Shown here: positions 46,519 through 54,854 of the stretch, one piece after another | Layout of the letters: each line of letters begins with the position of its first letter | Position numbering within the stretch: position 1 is the stretch's first letter | From: Bifidobacterium moraviense | GTDB lineage: Bacteria; Actinomycetota; Actinomycetes; Actinomycetales; Bifidobacteriaceae | Assembly (NCBI RefSeq): GCF_012932365.1 | Contig: NZ_JAAIIH010000001.1 | Location: forward strand, 124,001 to 188,000 | Direction: 5' to 3' | DNA length: 64,000 nucleotides | The notes under the pieces: generated by a model | What the model saw: only the letters and a program-made list of their open reading frames with translations | What the model was told of the DNA's origin: nothing | Databases searched by the model: none | Made by a program: the position numbers and the translations under genes

Positions 46519-47931
46519 GTGAAACTTGGCATCAACAGGAAACAATGGATCATGGTCATCGTGCTGCTCATGGGCACGTTGCTGGCCGTGCTCAACATGT
46601 CGGTGGTCACGCCGGCGTTGCCGTCCATCATGAAGGACCTCGGGGTGGACTCCACCACCGTGCAGTGGCTGTCCAGTGGCTATTCGCTGGTCGAGGCGAT
46701 GGTCATCCCGCTCGCCGCGTTCCTCATGGGACGCTTCTCCACCCGCAGGCTGTTCATCGGCTGCATCTCATTGTTCGCGGCCGGCAGTCTCGTCGCCGCG
46801 TTCGCACCGACCTTCCCCCTGCTCATGGTCGGCCGTGTGTTGCAGGCCCTGTGCACCGGCGCCATCATGCCGATGGTCACCGCGGTGATCCTGCTCGTGT
46901 TCCCCAAGGAAAGCCGAGGAACGGCGATGGGCATCACCGGACTGGTCGTCGGCTTCGCCCCGGCGCTCGGCCCGTCCATCTCCGGCGTGATCATCGACTC
47001 GTTCGGCTGGCGCACGCTGTTCGTCATCATGGCGGCAGTCTCGCTGATCGTCATCGCATTGGCCGCCGTCTACCTGCGCAACTTCGACGGATTCCAGCCG
47101 GGCGCGTTCGACCCCGTCTCCGTGCTGCTCTCCTCGGTCGGCCTGGCATGCCTGCTGTACGGACTGTCCACGTTCACGTCCACCGGCAACATGATGCTCA
47201 CCGTCTCGCTGATCGTCGTCGGCGTGTTGCTCGTCGCCGTGTTCGTACGCCGACAGCTCAAGGCGAAGGAACCGATGCTGCGCGTCGGCATCCTCGACAA
47301 CCGCACCTACGCGCATTCGGTGATCATCGTGGCATGCATGCAGGCGGCCCTCATGGGATGCAACGTCATGGTGCCGATGTTCATCCAGACCGTGCTCGGC
47401 GCATCCGCCACCGCCAGCGGGCTCGCCATGCTTCCCGGCGCCCTCATCGGCGCATGCTGCGGCATCGTCTCGGGCCGCATGTTCGACAAATACGGCATCC
47501 GCAAGGTCGCCCTGCCCGGTCTGACGGTCATGACCATCGGCGGCGTGCTCATGGCTCTGCTCGGCGCGGACGCCTCGGTCATCCTCACGGCATGCGCCTA
47601 CACCGTGCTCTACACGGGACTCATGTTCGCCATGACCCCGGTGAACACCTGGGGCATCAACGCGCTCGACAACGAAAACATCGGACACGCGCAAAGCGTG
47701 ACCAACACCGTCGGACAGATCGCCTCCTCGATGGGCACAGCCCTCATCGTATCCATCTCCGCGCTGTCCACCACCCTCGCGCCCACCGCCACCGGACACG
47801 CGCAATCCATACTCGGCTCGACGCTGGCATTCGCCGCCATCGCGGTCATCCTCGCGGCCGCCCTCATCACGGCACTTCTGGCGACTCGAACGCACCGAGG
47901 CACGACGAAACGGACTCTCGTCGGACAGTGA
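46519..47931 (+). CDS. DHA2-type multidrug efflux transporter (MFS)
   Basis: 470 aa with a GTG start. About 14 membrane segments, with the antiporter motif C-like stretch GLVVGFAPALGPSISG and an N-terminal LNMSVVTPALPSI typical of EmrB/QacA pumps, which expel drugs or metabolites using the proton gradient. It lies 51 bp upstream of the AttH-like gene on the same strand. The TetR operator lies 100-131 bp upstream of its start. Confidence 0.92.
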   Translation: MKLGINRKQWIMVIVLLMGTLLAVLNMSVVTPALPSIMKDLGVDSTTVQWLSSGYSLVEAMVIPLAAFLMGRFSTRRLFIGCISLFAAGSLVAAFAPTFPLLMVGRVLQALCTGAIMPMVTAVILLVFPKESRGTAMGITGLVVGFAPALGPSISGVIIDSFGWRTLFVIMAAVSLIVIALAAVYLRNFDGFQPGAFDPVSVLLSSVGLACLLYGLSTFTSTGNMMLTVSLIVVGVLLVAVFVRRQLKAKEPMLRVGILDNRTYAHSVIIVACMQAALMGCNVMVPMFIQTVLGASATASGLAMLPGALIGACCGIVSGRMFDKYGIRKVALPGLTVMTIGGVLMALLGADASVILTACAYTVLYTGLMFAMTPVNTWGINALDNENIGHAQSVTNTVGQIASSMGTALIVSISALSTTLAPTATGHAQSILGSTLAFAAIAVILAAALITALLATRTHRGTTKRTLVGQ

Positions 47932-47982
47932 CCGAAACGACAACGCATCAACAGACAACACGGAACCAAAACGAAACGAGAC

Positions 47983-49002
47983 ATGATGAACACCACGAAC
48001 AACTCGCTGACCCACAACATCCGCACCTTCCACCACGGCACCGAACCGCTGGTGGATCCCATCCAAGACACATTCATACGCACCGACAAAGCCGGCAACT
48101 CATGGTTCTGGGTCGGTCATTTCGAGACGGGCGGCCACACCCTTGACTTCATGTACCACGTCAGCGTCCTGCAGCTCTCCAAATACCTGCCGGTGCGCAT
48201 GATCAACAGCGTACTGTCCATCACCGATGAGACCGGACGCATCTACCGTCACGAAGACCGCTTTTACAAGGTCAGACGAGGACAGGTCGCAGGCCAGGGA
48301 CTGCACATCCACACCGACAAGGACGTCATCGAAGGCGACCTCGACAACATGCGCATCGCATCGGCCATGCCGGACGGATCCATCTACCTCGACCTGCACG
48401 GCACCGGATACCCACTCTACAGTCTCGGTACCGGCTACTTCCAGATCGCCGGAGTGGCCAACTACCAATACTCGTTCCCGCACATGGCCGCCAAAGGCGT
48501 CATCACTCTCGACGGCCAGCGCCACGAGGTGGAGGGAATGGTATGGATGGACCGTCAGTTCGCCGGCATGCCCAAAGGCAGAAGCCTCAAGGACGGCTAC
48601 AACTGCAAATGGCTGTGGATGAACCTCTGCTTCGACAACGATCCCGACGTGATCAGCCTATGGGGTGTAACCGAACTGGCCACCGGCAGCGAACATTGCT
48701 GGGCCAGCGTCCTGCACGAGGACGGCACCCAATCTTCCGCCGGCGTGGATCCGATGGTCGACGACTCCTTCAATGTGTGGGAAAGTCCTGTGACCGGCAT
48801 GAAATACCCGACCGGATGGACCATCTCCATCCCCGAATGGGAAGCGAAACTCACCGTCACATCCATCATGGACGAACAGGAAATCGCTTCGCCGAACCCC
48901 TCAGGGCGCAAATACGAAGGCGCAAGCCAAGTGGTCGGCACCTACCGAGGACACTCGGTGACGGGCCACTGCTGTCTCGAACTCGTCGGAGGATGGAACT
49001 GA
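47983..49002 (+). CDS. AttH/CrtC-like lipocalin-fold hydratase or hydrolase
   Basis: 339 aa. The family pattern is visible in two halves: an N-terminal WFWVGHFETGG (EWWY-like in relatives), and later YSFPHMAAKGVITLDG with VEGMVWMDRQFAG, the equivalent of the GxxWMDHQWG motif. Relatives include carotenoid 1,2-hydratase, kievitone hydratase and AttH. No signal peptide is seen, so it acts inside the cell. Its place behind a TetR-controlled pump suggests it modifies the same compound the pump exports. Two ATGs (47983, 47986) are possible; neither has a clear ribosome binding site. Confidence 0.75.
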   Translation: MMNTTNNSLTHNIRTFHHGTEPLVDPIQDTFIRTDKAGNSWFWVGHFETGGHTLDFMYHVSVLQLSKYLPVRMINSVLSITDETGRIYRHEDRFYKVRRGQVAGQGLHIHTDKDVIEGDLDNMRIASAMPDGSIYLDLHGTGYPLYSLGTGYFQIAGVANYQYSFPHMAAKGVITLDGQRHEVEGMVWMDRQFAGMPKGRSLKDGYNCKWLWMNLCFDNDPDVISLWGVTELATGSEHCWASVLHEDGTQSSAGVDPMVDDSFNVWESPVTGMKYPTGWTISIPEWEAKLTVTSIMDEQEIASPNPSGRKYEGASQVVGTYRGHSVTGHCCLELVGGWN

Positions 49003-49142
49003 CAACACCGGCCCATCCTCCGAAATCACCGGCGTCGGGCCGATTCCGCCAACCCGCCGAAGAAAGCCACAGCCCAACGGGCCGGTGAACAAGGGATTCG
49101 GAATGGGCACGGAATAGCCTTTCGGGGGCTCTCGCACAAGTT

Positions 49143-49175
49143 AAGCCCGTCTCGCGCACAACACGAGACGGGCTT
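49143..49175. terminator. bidirectional terminator at the end of the cassette
   Basis: AAGCCCGTCTCG and CGAGACGGGCTT form a perfect 12-bp stem with a 9-nt loop, followed on the plus strand by TTGTTTTT. It closes the efflux/AttH unit and, on the minus strand, the holin-like gene. Confidence 0.85.
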
Positions 49176-49187
49176 GACTCCTTGTTT

Positions 49188-49493
49188 TTATTTAGTTTCA
49201 CTGTCTTTGCTGAGCTTGCCGCCGAACGCCTGGTTTACCAAGGTGTAGACGGCTTGTGCGACGCCGATGACGCCGGTGAGGACGATGCCCCATCCGTAGC
49301 CGTGGAAGCCGTTGGTTGCGGCGATGGCGATGACGTCGAGCAGGATGCTCACGCCGAGACTGGTCAGGCCCACGTAGTCGGCGGGGATGTACTTCTTGAA
49401 CGCCTGCACAAGCGCGGGCGCGACAAGGGCGACGATGCCGGCGGCGAGGGTGGTCGCTGCGGGGAATATCCAAATGCTAGGGGATTCGGCCAT
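49188..49493 (-). CDS. holin-like small membrane protein
   Basis: 101 aa with three hydrophobic segments (about 7-30, 41-60, 68-88), and a short charged C-terminus (GGKLSKDSETK). Size and topology fit phage holins, which permit lysin release. No endolysin is nearby, so it is a stranded prophage gene at the element edge. A 9-bp inverted repeat lies directly before its start. Confidence 0.6.
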   Translation of the reverse strand: MAESPSIWIFPAATTLAAGIVALVAPALVQAFKKYIPADYVGLTSLGVSILLDVIAIAATNGFHGYGWGIVLTGVIGVAQAVYTLVNQAFGGKLSKDSETK

Positions 49494-49494
49494 C

Positions 49495-49521
49495 CCAGTA
49501 ACACTGGAGTTTTGTTACTGG
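49495..49521. promoter_or_regulatory. inverted repeat before the holin-like gene
   Basis: CCAGTAACA (49495-49503) and TGTTACTGG (49513-49521) form a perfect 9-bp inverted repeat immediately upstream of the start codon. It could be an operator or an RNA hairpin that hides the start. Confidence 0.5.
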
Positions 49522-49573
49522 AGCCGCAACCGAAAAAGATGAAGCTTGCATCCCAGTCAGAGCAGGGATTTCG

Positions 49574-49609
49574 GGTCGGGCCAGCGGGATTCGAACCCGC
49601 GACATCCTG
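49574..49609 (-). repeat. attachment-site copy within tRNA-Pro
   Basis: The 36-bp sequence shared with 43217-43252. Here it is the 3' half of an intact tRNA gene. Confidence 0.9.
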
Positions 49610-49649
49610 CTCCCAAAGCAGGCGCGCTACCAAGCTGCGCTATGGCCCG
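49576..49649 (-). tRNA. tRNA-Pro (anticodon TGG)
   Basis: 74 nt. Acceptor CGGGCCA pairs with TGGCCCG, anticodon stem CCTGC/GCAGG with loop TTTGGGA gives TGG, and the T-arm has the GGTTCGAATCC core. No CCA is encoded. Its 3' half has served as the integration site of the neighbouring element and is kept intact. Confidence 0.93.
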
Positions 49650-49747
49650 TGCGCCTCGTGCTGCGCAATCGCGTGTCGGAGGCACAATCAGCCAGTATAA
49701 CGCATGACCGGCTCGGACGAGGCAGAACGGACAGGTTGGCTCATGGT

Positions 49748-50137
49748 TCAGATCAGTGCAGACGCAAACAGAGCCAACAGCGTCAGTGCGGGGAAGACGA
49801 ACTGCTTGGCGGCGGCGGTGCGCTTGTCGGGACTGCCGGCGAACAGCACCAGGGCGGCGGCGGTCATCGAACCGGTGCCGGCCGTCATTAGCGTCACGCC
49901 GACGACCGTATGCCCAAGCGGAGCCAGCACGGCACCCGTTAGAGCCATGAGACCGAGGAACAGGTTGTAGAACCCCTGGTTGTAGGCCATTTCCTTGGTC
50001 GCCTCGGCTTCCTGCGCGGACGGGATGGAGAAGATGTGCATCGTCTTGGGGTCCGTCCAACGGAACGATTCGAGCACGAAGATCAGCACGTGCAGCAGGC
50101 CGGCGAGGATGGCGAACGTGCAGGCGGCAATGAGCAT
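49748..50137 (-). CDS. DUF1304-family membrane protein
   Basis: 129 aa with four membrane segments. The family stretch FVLESFRWTDPKTMHIF near the first loop and YNQGFYNLFLGL are typical. Function in the family is unknown. GGAAAGGAAA precedes the ATG. Confidence 0.85.
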   Translation of the reverse strand: MLIAACTFAILAGLLHVLIFVLESFRWTDPKTMHIFSIPSAQEAEATKEMAYNQGFYNLFLGLMALTGAVLAPLGHTVVGVTLMTAGTGSMTAAALVLFAGSPDKRTAAAKQFVFPALTLLALFASALI

Positions 50138-50255
50138 GGGGATTTCCTTTCCTGTTCGAGGCCATGGGCACGGACTCCGTGCCCGGCACGCTCACGATAG
50201 GGCATGGATGATCGGAACACGACGCATGTCCGCCGAAGGCACAACGGACGGCATC

Positions 50256-50261
50256 TATACT
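50256..50261 (+). promoter_or_regulatory. -10 element of a probably leaderless transcript
   Basis: TATACT ends 7 nt before the ATG at 50269. Close to consensus, with no ribosome binding site in the gap. Confidence 0.6.
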
Positions 50262-50268
50262 GGGTGCC

Positions 50269-50514
50269 ATGACAATGCCGAAGATTTCCACCATGGCCAT
50301 GATCACGGCGGCAATTAACGCGATCAATGCCGCCGTCAATGTCGCACAGCGCAAGAACAAGGTCGTCGTGCTTTCGAGCGTGCTGACGGCCGCCAGCTGG
50401 GCCGTCGTCGCGGCCATCTACCTGCATTGGGAGCGGGAGGACGCCGAGGAGGGCGAGGATGAGCTTGAGGTCGGTCCCGAGGAAGGGGCCGAAGAAGGAA
50501 TCGAAACCGACTGA
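50269..50514 (+). CDS. small membrane protein with acidic tail
   Basis: 81 aa. A short amphipathic start, one membrane segment (about 33-52), and an acidic C-terminus of about 27 residues (EREDAEEGEDELEVGPEEG). No family recognised. The well-placed -10 supports it as a real gene. A 22-bp inverted repeat begins 9 nt after its stop. Confidence 0.65.
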   Translation: MTMPKISTMAMITAAINAINAAVNVAQRKNKVVVLSSVLTAASWAVVAAIYLHWEREDAEEGEDELEVGPEEGAEEGIETD

Positions 50515-50522
50515 CCGGTCGG

Positions 50523-50643
50523 TATTGTCGATTCGTGTGGTGGTCAGACGGCGACCAGCCTGATAGCAGCCTTGCAATACGGCCGGAATGACGCCAGTGC
50601 TATCGCGGCAGGATGCCTGAAACCACCACACGAATCGACAATA
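50523..50643. repeat. 22-bp perfect inverted repeat with structured centre
   Basis: Arms 50523-50544 and 50622-50643 are perfect complements, 77 nt apart. The centre can pair again (GATAGCA with TGCTATC). It could be a small transposon-derived element or a structured RNA. No flanking target duplication is evident. Confidence 0.75.
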
Positions 50644-50734
50644 TCCGCGCGGCGGTCGCCGGTTCCGGCGTGACCTGCCGTCTGCCGCCGAAATTCGCCG
50701 CCCTAGGCTGGCTCAGGAGCCGAACGAGACGTGA

Positions 50735-50776
50735 AAGGCCCTGCACCGATCGTCGATCCGATCCGCACAGGGCCTT
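50735..50776 (-). terminator. terminator of tRNA-Leu(GAG)
   Basis: AAGGCCCTG and CAGGGCCTT pair across a structured loop just downstream of the tRNA on the minus strand, followed by a short T-run. Confidence 0.7.
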
Positions 50777-50778
50777 CG

Positions 50779-50869
50779 TGGTGTCCGGGATGAGACTTGA
50801 ACTCACACGCCTGTATAAAATAGGCACTAGCACCTCAAGCTAGCGCGTCTACCATTCCGCCACCCGGAC
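50779..50869 (-). tRNA. tRNA-Leu (anticodon GAG)
   Basis: Type II tRNA with acceptor GTCCGGG/CCCGGAC, anticodon stem CTAGC/GCTAG with loop TTGAGGT, a long variable arm and an encoded CCA end. It contrasts with the short tRNA-Leu at 30289. Confidence 0.93.
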
Positions 50870-51105
50870 AGGTGCCGTTGCTGGGCAACGGGTAGGTACT
50901 TTATCGATCATGCGCAGGCCCGTCAAATCGCGACACTCCGTGGCGCTCCGAAGCGGTCCGCGACGCGGTTTGAGGATGGTCCGACGATGCTGTTCCCATG
51001 TGTCGCTCCGTGCTACCCTGATGGCAGAGCCACGTCGTCGGCTCCCGGACGATGGACAAGTACCCGGCTCGACAAGACTTGCCGTACAACGAGGAGCAGC
51101 GGGTC

Positions 51106-51420
51106 ATGGCATGGTTCGTTCTGATTGTTTCCGGCATTTGCGAGTCCGTCTGGGCCATTGCGCTCGACCGTTCGGCAGGGTTCTCCCGTCTTGTGCCCAC
51201 GGTGGTGTTCGTTCTTGGACTGGTGGCCAGCATGGGCGGGCTCGGCTATGCGATGCGGCATCTCCCCGTCGGCACGTCCTATGCGGTCTGGGTGGGCATC
51301 GGTGCGGCCATCACCGCGGCATACGGCATGGCGAGCGGCGAGGAGCCCATCTCATGCGCGCGCGTGCTGCTCGTTGCGGGATTGGTGGCCTGTGTCATCG
51401 GTCTCAGGTTTGTCCGCTGA
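51106..51420 (+). CDS. sugE: small multidrug resistance family exporter, SugE/Gdx type
   Basis: 104 aa from the ATG at 51106, which has GAGGAGC upstream. Four membrane segments, and the essential Glu lies in SGICESVWA. The pattern GICESVWA with GFSRLVP matches SugE-type members, which export guanidinium, more closely than drug-type EmrE. No partner SMR gene is adjacent, so it probably works as a homodimer. Confidence 0.85.
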   Translation: MAWFVLIVSGICESVWAIALDRSAGFSRLVPTVVFVLGLVASMGGLGYAMRHLPVGTSYAVWVGIGAAITAAYGMASGEEPISCARVLLVAGLVACVIGLRFVR

Positions 51421-51546
51421 ATCCTTGCGCCTCATCGATTCGGTTCGGACTATTCCGGGAGTGACGGGGGAAACGCGTGTATGGTGTGCGGCGGAGTCGC
51501 GCACGCGGGACGCGCGTCGCGCAGCGGAGTGGAGGGAAGGAACGCC

Positions 51547-52512
51547 ATGGTCACTTCGAACAGGAGTCGCGTGGTCGTCGTCGGCACGGGCAGCGTGGGG
51601 GCTGCGGTCGCCGATGCGATCGTGCTGCAGGGGCTGTGCGACGAGCTGGTGCTCATCAACCATCATCCCGACAAGGCGACCGGCCTTGCGATGGATCTCA
51701 TGGACGGCACCGAGTTCATCGGCCGCTTCGTCTCCGTTCGCCGCGGCGACTGGTCCGACTGTCGCGACGCGGACGTGGTCATCGTCACCGCCGGGCCCAA
51801 GCCCAAGCCCGGCGAGACGCGGTTCCAGGAGCTCGGCGCCGCCATCGACATCGTCGATCCGATCCTCGCCGAGATCAGGGATTCCGGGTTCGATGGCATC
51901 CTCATCATGGTGTCCAATCCTGTCGATGTGCTCAGCTGGTTCGCGTGGAAGCGCACCGGCCTGCCGCGCGCTCAGGTGATCGGCTCCGGCGCGGCGCTCG
52001 ACACGGCCCGGCTGAAGGCGATCATCGGCGAGATCACGCGGCTCGACCCGCGCATGGTGTCCGGCTACGTGATCGGCGAGCACGGCGAGTCGCAGTTCGT
52101 GCCGTGGTCCACGGTCTCGTTCATCGGCAAGAGCTTCACGCAGTACCTTGAGGACAACCGCGACCGCTACGAGGGCGTCACGCTGGAAGGCATCGAGGAG
52201 CGCACGCGGGAGCGCGGCATGACGATCAAGCGGCTGCGCGGCGGCACCAGCCAGGGCATCGCCGCCACCGTGGCGGGGATCACGCGCACGATCCTGTGGA
52301 ACGAGCGCCGCGTACTGCCGGTCTCCACGCTCATCGACGGCGAATACGAGTACGACGAGCATGACGTGTTTCTCAGCCTGCCCGTCGCGCTGGATGCGAG
52401 CGGCGTGGGCGACTTCGTGGACCTGCATCTGACGGACGAGGAGCTTGCCCGGTTCCATGCGTCGGCGCGCGTGGTGCGCGAGCACTGCGCGATGATCGCG
52501 GACCGTCTGTAG
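51547..52512 (+). CDS. ldh: L-lactate dehydrogenase
   Basis: 321 aa from the ATG at 51547, with a GAGGGAAGG site. NAD-binding GTGSVGAAV, mobile-loop AGPKPKPGETR, catalytic region VIGSGAALDTARL and the active His in IGEHGESQFVPWS. The family GSGTxLDxAR motif is altered here to GSGAALDTAR. Related malate dehydrogenases differ at the mobile loop; lactate is the more likely substrate. It would regenerate NAD in the bifid pathway. Confidence 0.88.
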   Translation: MVTSNRSRVVVVGTGSVGAAVADAIVLQGLCDELVLINHHPDKATGLAMDLMDGTEFIGRFVSVRRGDWSDCRDADVVIVTAGPKPKPGETRFQELGAAIDIVDPILAEIRDSGFDGILIMVSNPVDVLSWFAWKRTGLPRAQVIGSGAALDTARLKAIIGEITRLDPRMVSGYVIGEHGESQFVPWSTVSFIGKSFTQYLEDNRDRYEGVTLEGIEERTRERGMTIKRLRGGTSQGIAATVAGITRTILWNERRVLPVSTLIDGEYEYDEHDVFLSLPVALDASGVGDFVDLHLTDEELARFHASARVVREHCAMIADRL

Positions 52513-52645
52513 GGACGGATCCGGCCCCGGTGACGGGAAGCGGGGAGGAGTTCAGGGTCGGGGATATAGAATCGGGGTGCGAACCGGTTCGACATGCGTC
52601 GCATGCGGCGGACCGGCGTCCGGACGGCGAGGAAGGGAAGGCATC

Positions 52646-53923
52646 ATGGGACGGCATCAACGGGCGGAGACCTCCGGTCTCATCTCCTTCCTGATCTGCT
52701 CGGTGGTGTGCGCCATCGCGATGAAGCTGTACGTGGAGTACGCACCCGCGATCTGGCAGGTGTCCCGGCGACTGTTCACCGTGTCCGCCGGCATGGTCAC
52801 GGCGTGCGGCGTGGTGTCGTTCGCCATCGGCTACGCGAGGCATTCGCGTTCGTGGAATTTGGACCACGGCTGGCTGGTGCCGGTGCGGCGCGCGATCGAG
52901 ATCCTCGCGCTGTCCGTGGTGTACGCGTCGACGATCTTCCTGTGCGACTTCGCGATCATGGGCGTCATCAGCTCCATGATGGGATCGTTCATCTTCTATC
53001 TGCCGTGGATCACCGCGGGATTCGCCGGCGTGGTGGGCTATTTCACGTTCGTTCAGGCCGATCTCATGAACGCCAAGACCATCGCGTCGCTGCTGCCGTT
53101 CTTCGTGCTCTCCGGCGTCACCACCGCGGGTCTCACCACCGACGACCCGTACTGGTACAACAACAACTTCTCCCAGCTGGGCGACCGCACCACGTTCGCC
53201 GCCCGCATGTTCAACTCGACGCTGATCCTCGCCGGCGTCTGCGTCATCATCGTGAGCTACTTCGCCGTGTCCGAGCTCATCACCACGCAGCGGCTGCGCG
53301 TGCGTTGGCAGCGCGAGCACGTGGACGCGGCGGAGCTCGGCGACGCCGGGGAAGACGGCGTCTCGGCAACGGGGCGGGGAACGAAGCGGGGGAGCGCCGT
53401 CGCGGATGCGCCCGCCGCCGGGCGACTTTCGAGAAGCGACCGGGCGACGGGGGAGCTGAGTCACTTCGCCCTGCGCACGGGTGTGCTCATGGGGCTGCTC
53501 ACGCTCGCGGGCGTGTTCTTCATCGGCATCGGCTCGTTCCGCTACACGCCGCATCCGCAGCTGCACGACTTCTTCGCGCGCGGACTGCCGGTCATCATGA
53601 CGGTGCTGCTCGCCATCCTGCCGTGGCTGGCGCCGCAGCTGAGCAGGGCCACTTTCCTGATTGGCGATCTGGGGGTGGCGCTGTGCTCCGTGGCCAGCCT
53701 GGTCTGGATGCGGGGCGGCAGCACGCTCACCAACGTCGAGGCGCTGTCCGGGCTGATATTCCTCGGCTGGTTCATCGTGTTCGCACGGCAGATCGCCGCC
53801 ATCGAGGCGGACCGAGTCGCCGCGCAGCTCGTCTACGCGCAGCTGCACGCCGGATCCGTGCGCGAGGCCGCGACGGCGGGCAAGGTCACGTCCCTGGAGT
53901 CCCGTCTCGCGTCCGACCGGTAG
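52646..53923 (+). CDS. polytopic membrane protein, DUF998-like
   Basis: 425 aa from the ATG at 52646, which has a GAGGAAGGGAAGG stretch upstream. About ten membrane segments. YWYNNNFSQLGDRTTF followed by a FNSTLIL helix, and FIGIGSFRY, resemble DUF998-type proteins. A charged loop of about 60 residues (about 230-275), rich in Ala, Gly, Arg and Asp, splits the halves. Function is unknown. Confidence 0.7.
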   Translation: MGRHQRAETSGLISFLICSVVCAIAMKLYVEYAPAIWQVSRRLFTVSAGMVTACGVVSFAIGYARHSRSWNLDHGWLVPVRRAIEILALSVVYASTIFLCDFAIMGVISSMMGSFIFYLPWITAGFAGVVGYFTFVQADLMNAKTIASLLPFFVLSGVTTAGLTTDDPYWYNNNFSQLGDRTTFAARMFNSTLILAGVCVIIVSYFAVSELITTQRLRVRWQREHVDAAELGDAGEDGVSATGRGTKRGSAVADAPAAGRLSRSDRATGELSHFALRTGVLMGLLTLAGVFFIGIGSFRYTPHPQLHDFFARGLPVIMTVLLAILPWLAPQLSRATFLIGDLGVALCSVASLVWMRGGSTLTNVEALSGLIFLGWFIVFARQIAAIEADRVAAQLVYAQLHAGSVREAATAGKVTSLESRLASDR

Positions 53924-53981
53924 CCGTCGTGGCCATTGTCGTCGTCGCAGGCGCGGGCGTCCGCGGCCACGACGTGGACGA

Positions 53982-54767
53982 TCAGGCGATCACTCCCGCC
54001 AGCTCCAGTCCCGTACGCACGAACAGCATCGCCAGCACGCCCACGATCACCGGTCGCACGATCCTCGTGCCGTCCCGGATCACCATGCCCGCGCCGATGT
54101 AGTGCCCCACCATGCCGAACGCGCCGGCGACCGCGCCGACGAGCCACCACATCTGCCCGTGCAGCGCGAACGTGACGACCGAGGCGACGTTGGCGCTCAG
54201 GTTCCAGATCTTCATGTCGCCCGACGCGTCGCCCAGCGCCATGCCCGCCACGGCGGTGAACGCCAGCAGCGTGAATGTGCCTGAGCCGGGACCGTAGAAG
54301 CCGTTGTACAGGCCGCACGCCAGCGAGCACGCGGCCACGAGCGCCCACCGGCGTCCCCTGGGCATTGGGCGCTCCTTCGCGGCGAGCGACTTGCGGCGCA
54401 GCACCACCGCGGCGACGATCGGCAGCAGCACGATCAGCACGTCGCGGAAGATCGCGTCCGGCACCAGCAGCGCGATGCGCGCACCGCCCACGCTCCCCAG
54501 GAAGCCGAACAGCGCGGCGGGCACGGCCAGCCTCGCGTTCGCGAACCCGTTGCGCCACAGCCTCACCGTGGAGGCGGTGGATCCGATCGCCGCGGACAGC
54601 TGGTTGGTGGCGATCGCCAGATGCGCGGGCACCCCCGCGATCAGATACGAAGGCAGCGTGATCAGTCCGCCGCCTCCCGCCACGGCATCCACCATGCCGC
54701 CGACCAACACGAGCGGACAGACGACGGCCAGCGTCGACCACAGCGAGGGAAGTGTGCTCCAATCCAT
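53982..54767 (-). CDS. TauE/SafE-family anion exporter
   Basis: 261 aa from the ATG at 54767. Eight or so membrane segments, with the duplicated family motif GGMVDAVAGGGGLITLP and the later GFYGPGSGTFTLLAF. Members export sulfite, sulfoacetate or similar organosulfur anions. TACCCT (54776-54781) ends 8 nt before the start on the minus strand, consistent with a leaderless transcript; an in-frame ATG eight codons upstream at 54791 is less likely. Confidence 0.88.
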   Translation of the reverse strand: MDWSTLPSLWSTLAVVCPLVLVGGMVDAVAGGGGLITLPSYLIAGVPAHLAIATNQLSAAIGSTASTVRLWRNGFANARLAVPAALFGFLGSVGGARIALLVPDAIFRDVLIVLLPIVAAVVLRRKSLAAKERPMPRGRRWALVAACSLACGLYNGFYGPGSGTFTLLAFTAVAGMALGDASGDMKIWNLSANVASVVTFALHGQMWWLVGAVAGAFGMVGHYIGAGMVIRDGTRIVRPVIVGVLAMLFVRTGLELAGVIA

Positions 54768-54842
54768 GCCGAACCAGGGTACGGCCGGCATGTTACGCGT
54801 CCGGCATGGAGAACGCCGCGCCGCCCGGACACGGCGCGACGC

Positions 54843-54848
54843 TACGAT
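54843..54848 (+). promoter_or_regulatory. -10 element of a probably leaderless aroA transcript
   Basis: TACGAT ends 6 nt before the ATG at 54855. Confidence 0.5.
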
Positions 54849-54854
54849 GCAGGT

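Larger units (their letters stand above)
43217..49609. mobile_element. integrated element at tRNA-Pro, integrase lost
   Basis: The 6.4-kb segment is bounded by 36-bp exact repeats of the tRNA-Pro 3' half, the usual mark of site-specific integration. Cargo: an ABC ATPase, a broken transporter, a TetR-regulated efflux and AttH-like pair, and a holin-like gene. No integrase, replication or structural gene remains. More phage remnants lie outside the left copy, so the locus has probably received more than one element. Confidence 0.75.

Noticed and set aside
50880..51105. Guanidine riboswitch before sugE
   Set aside because: Some hairpins and ACG-containing loops occur, but neither the ykkC core nor paired ACGR loops could be matched convincingly.
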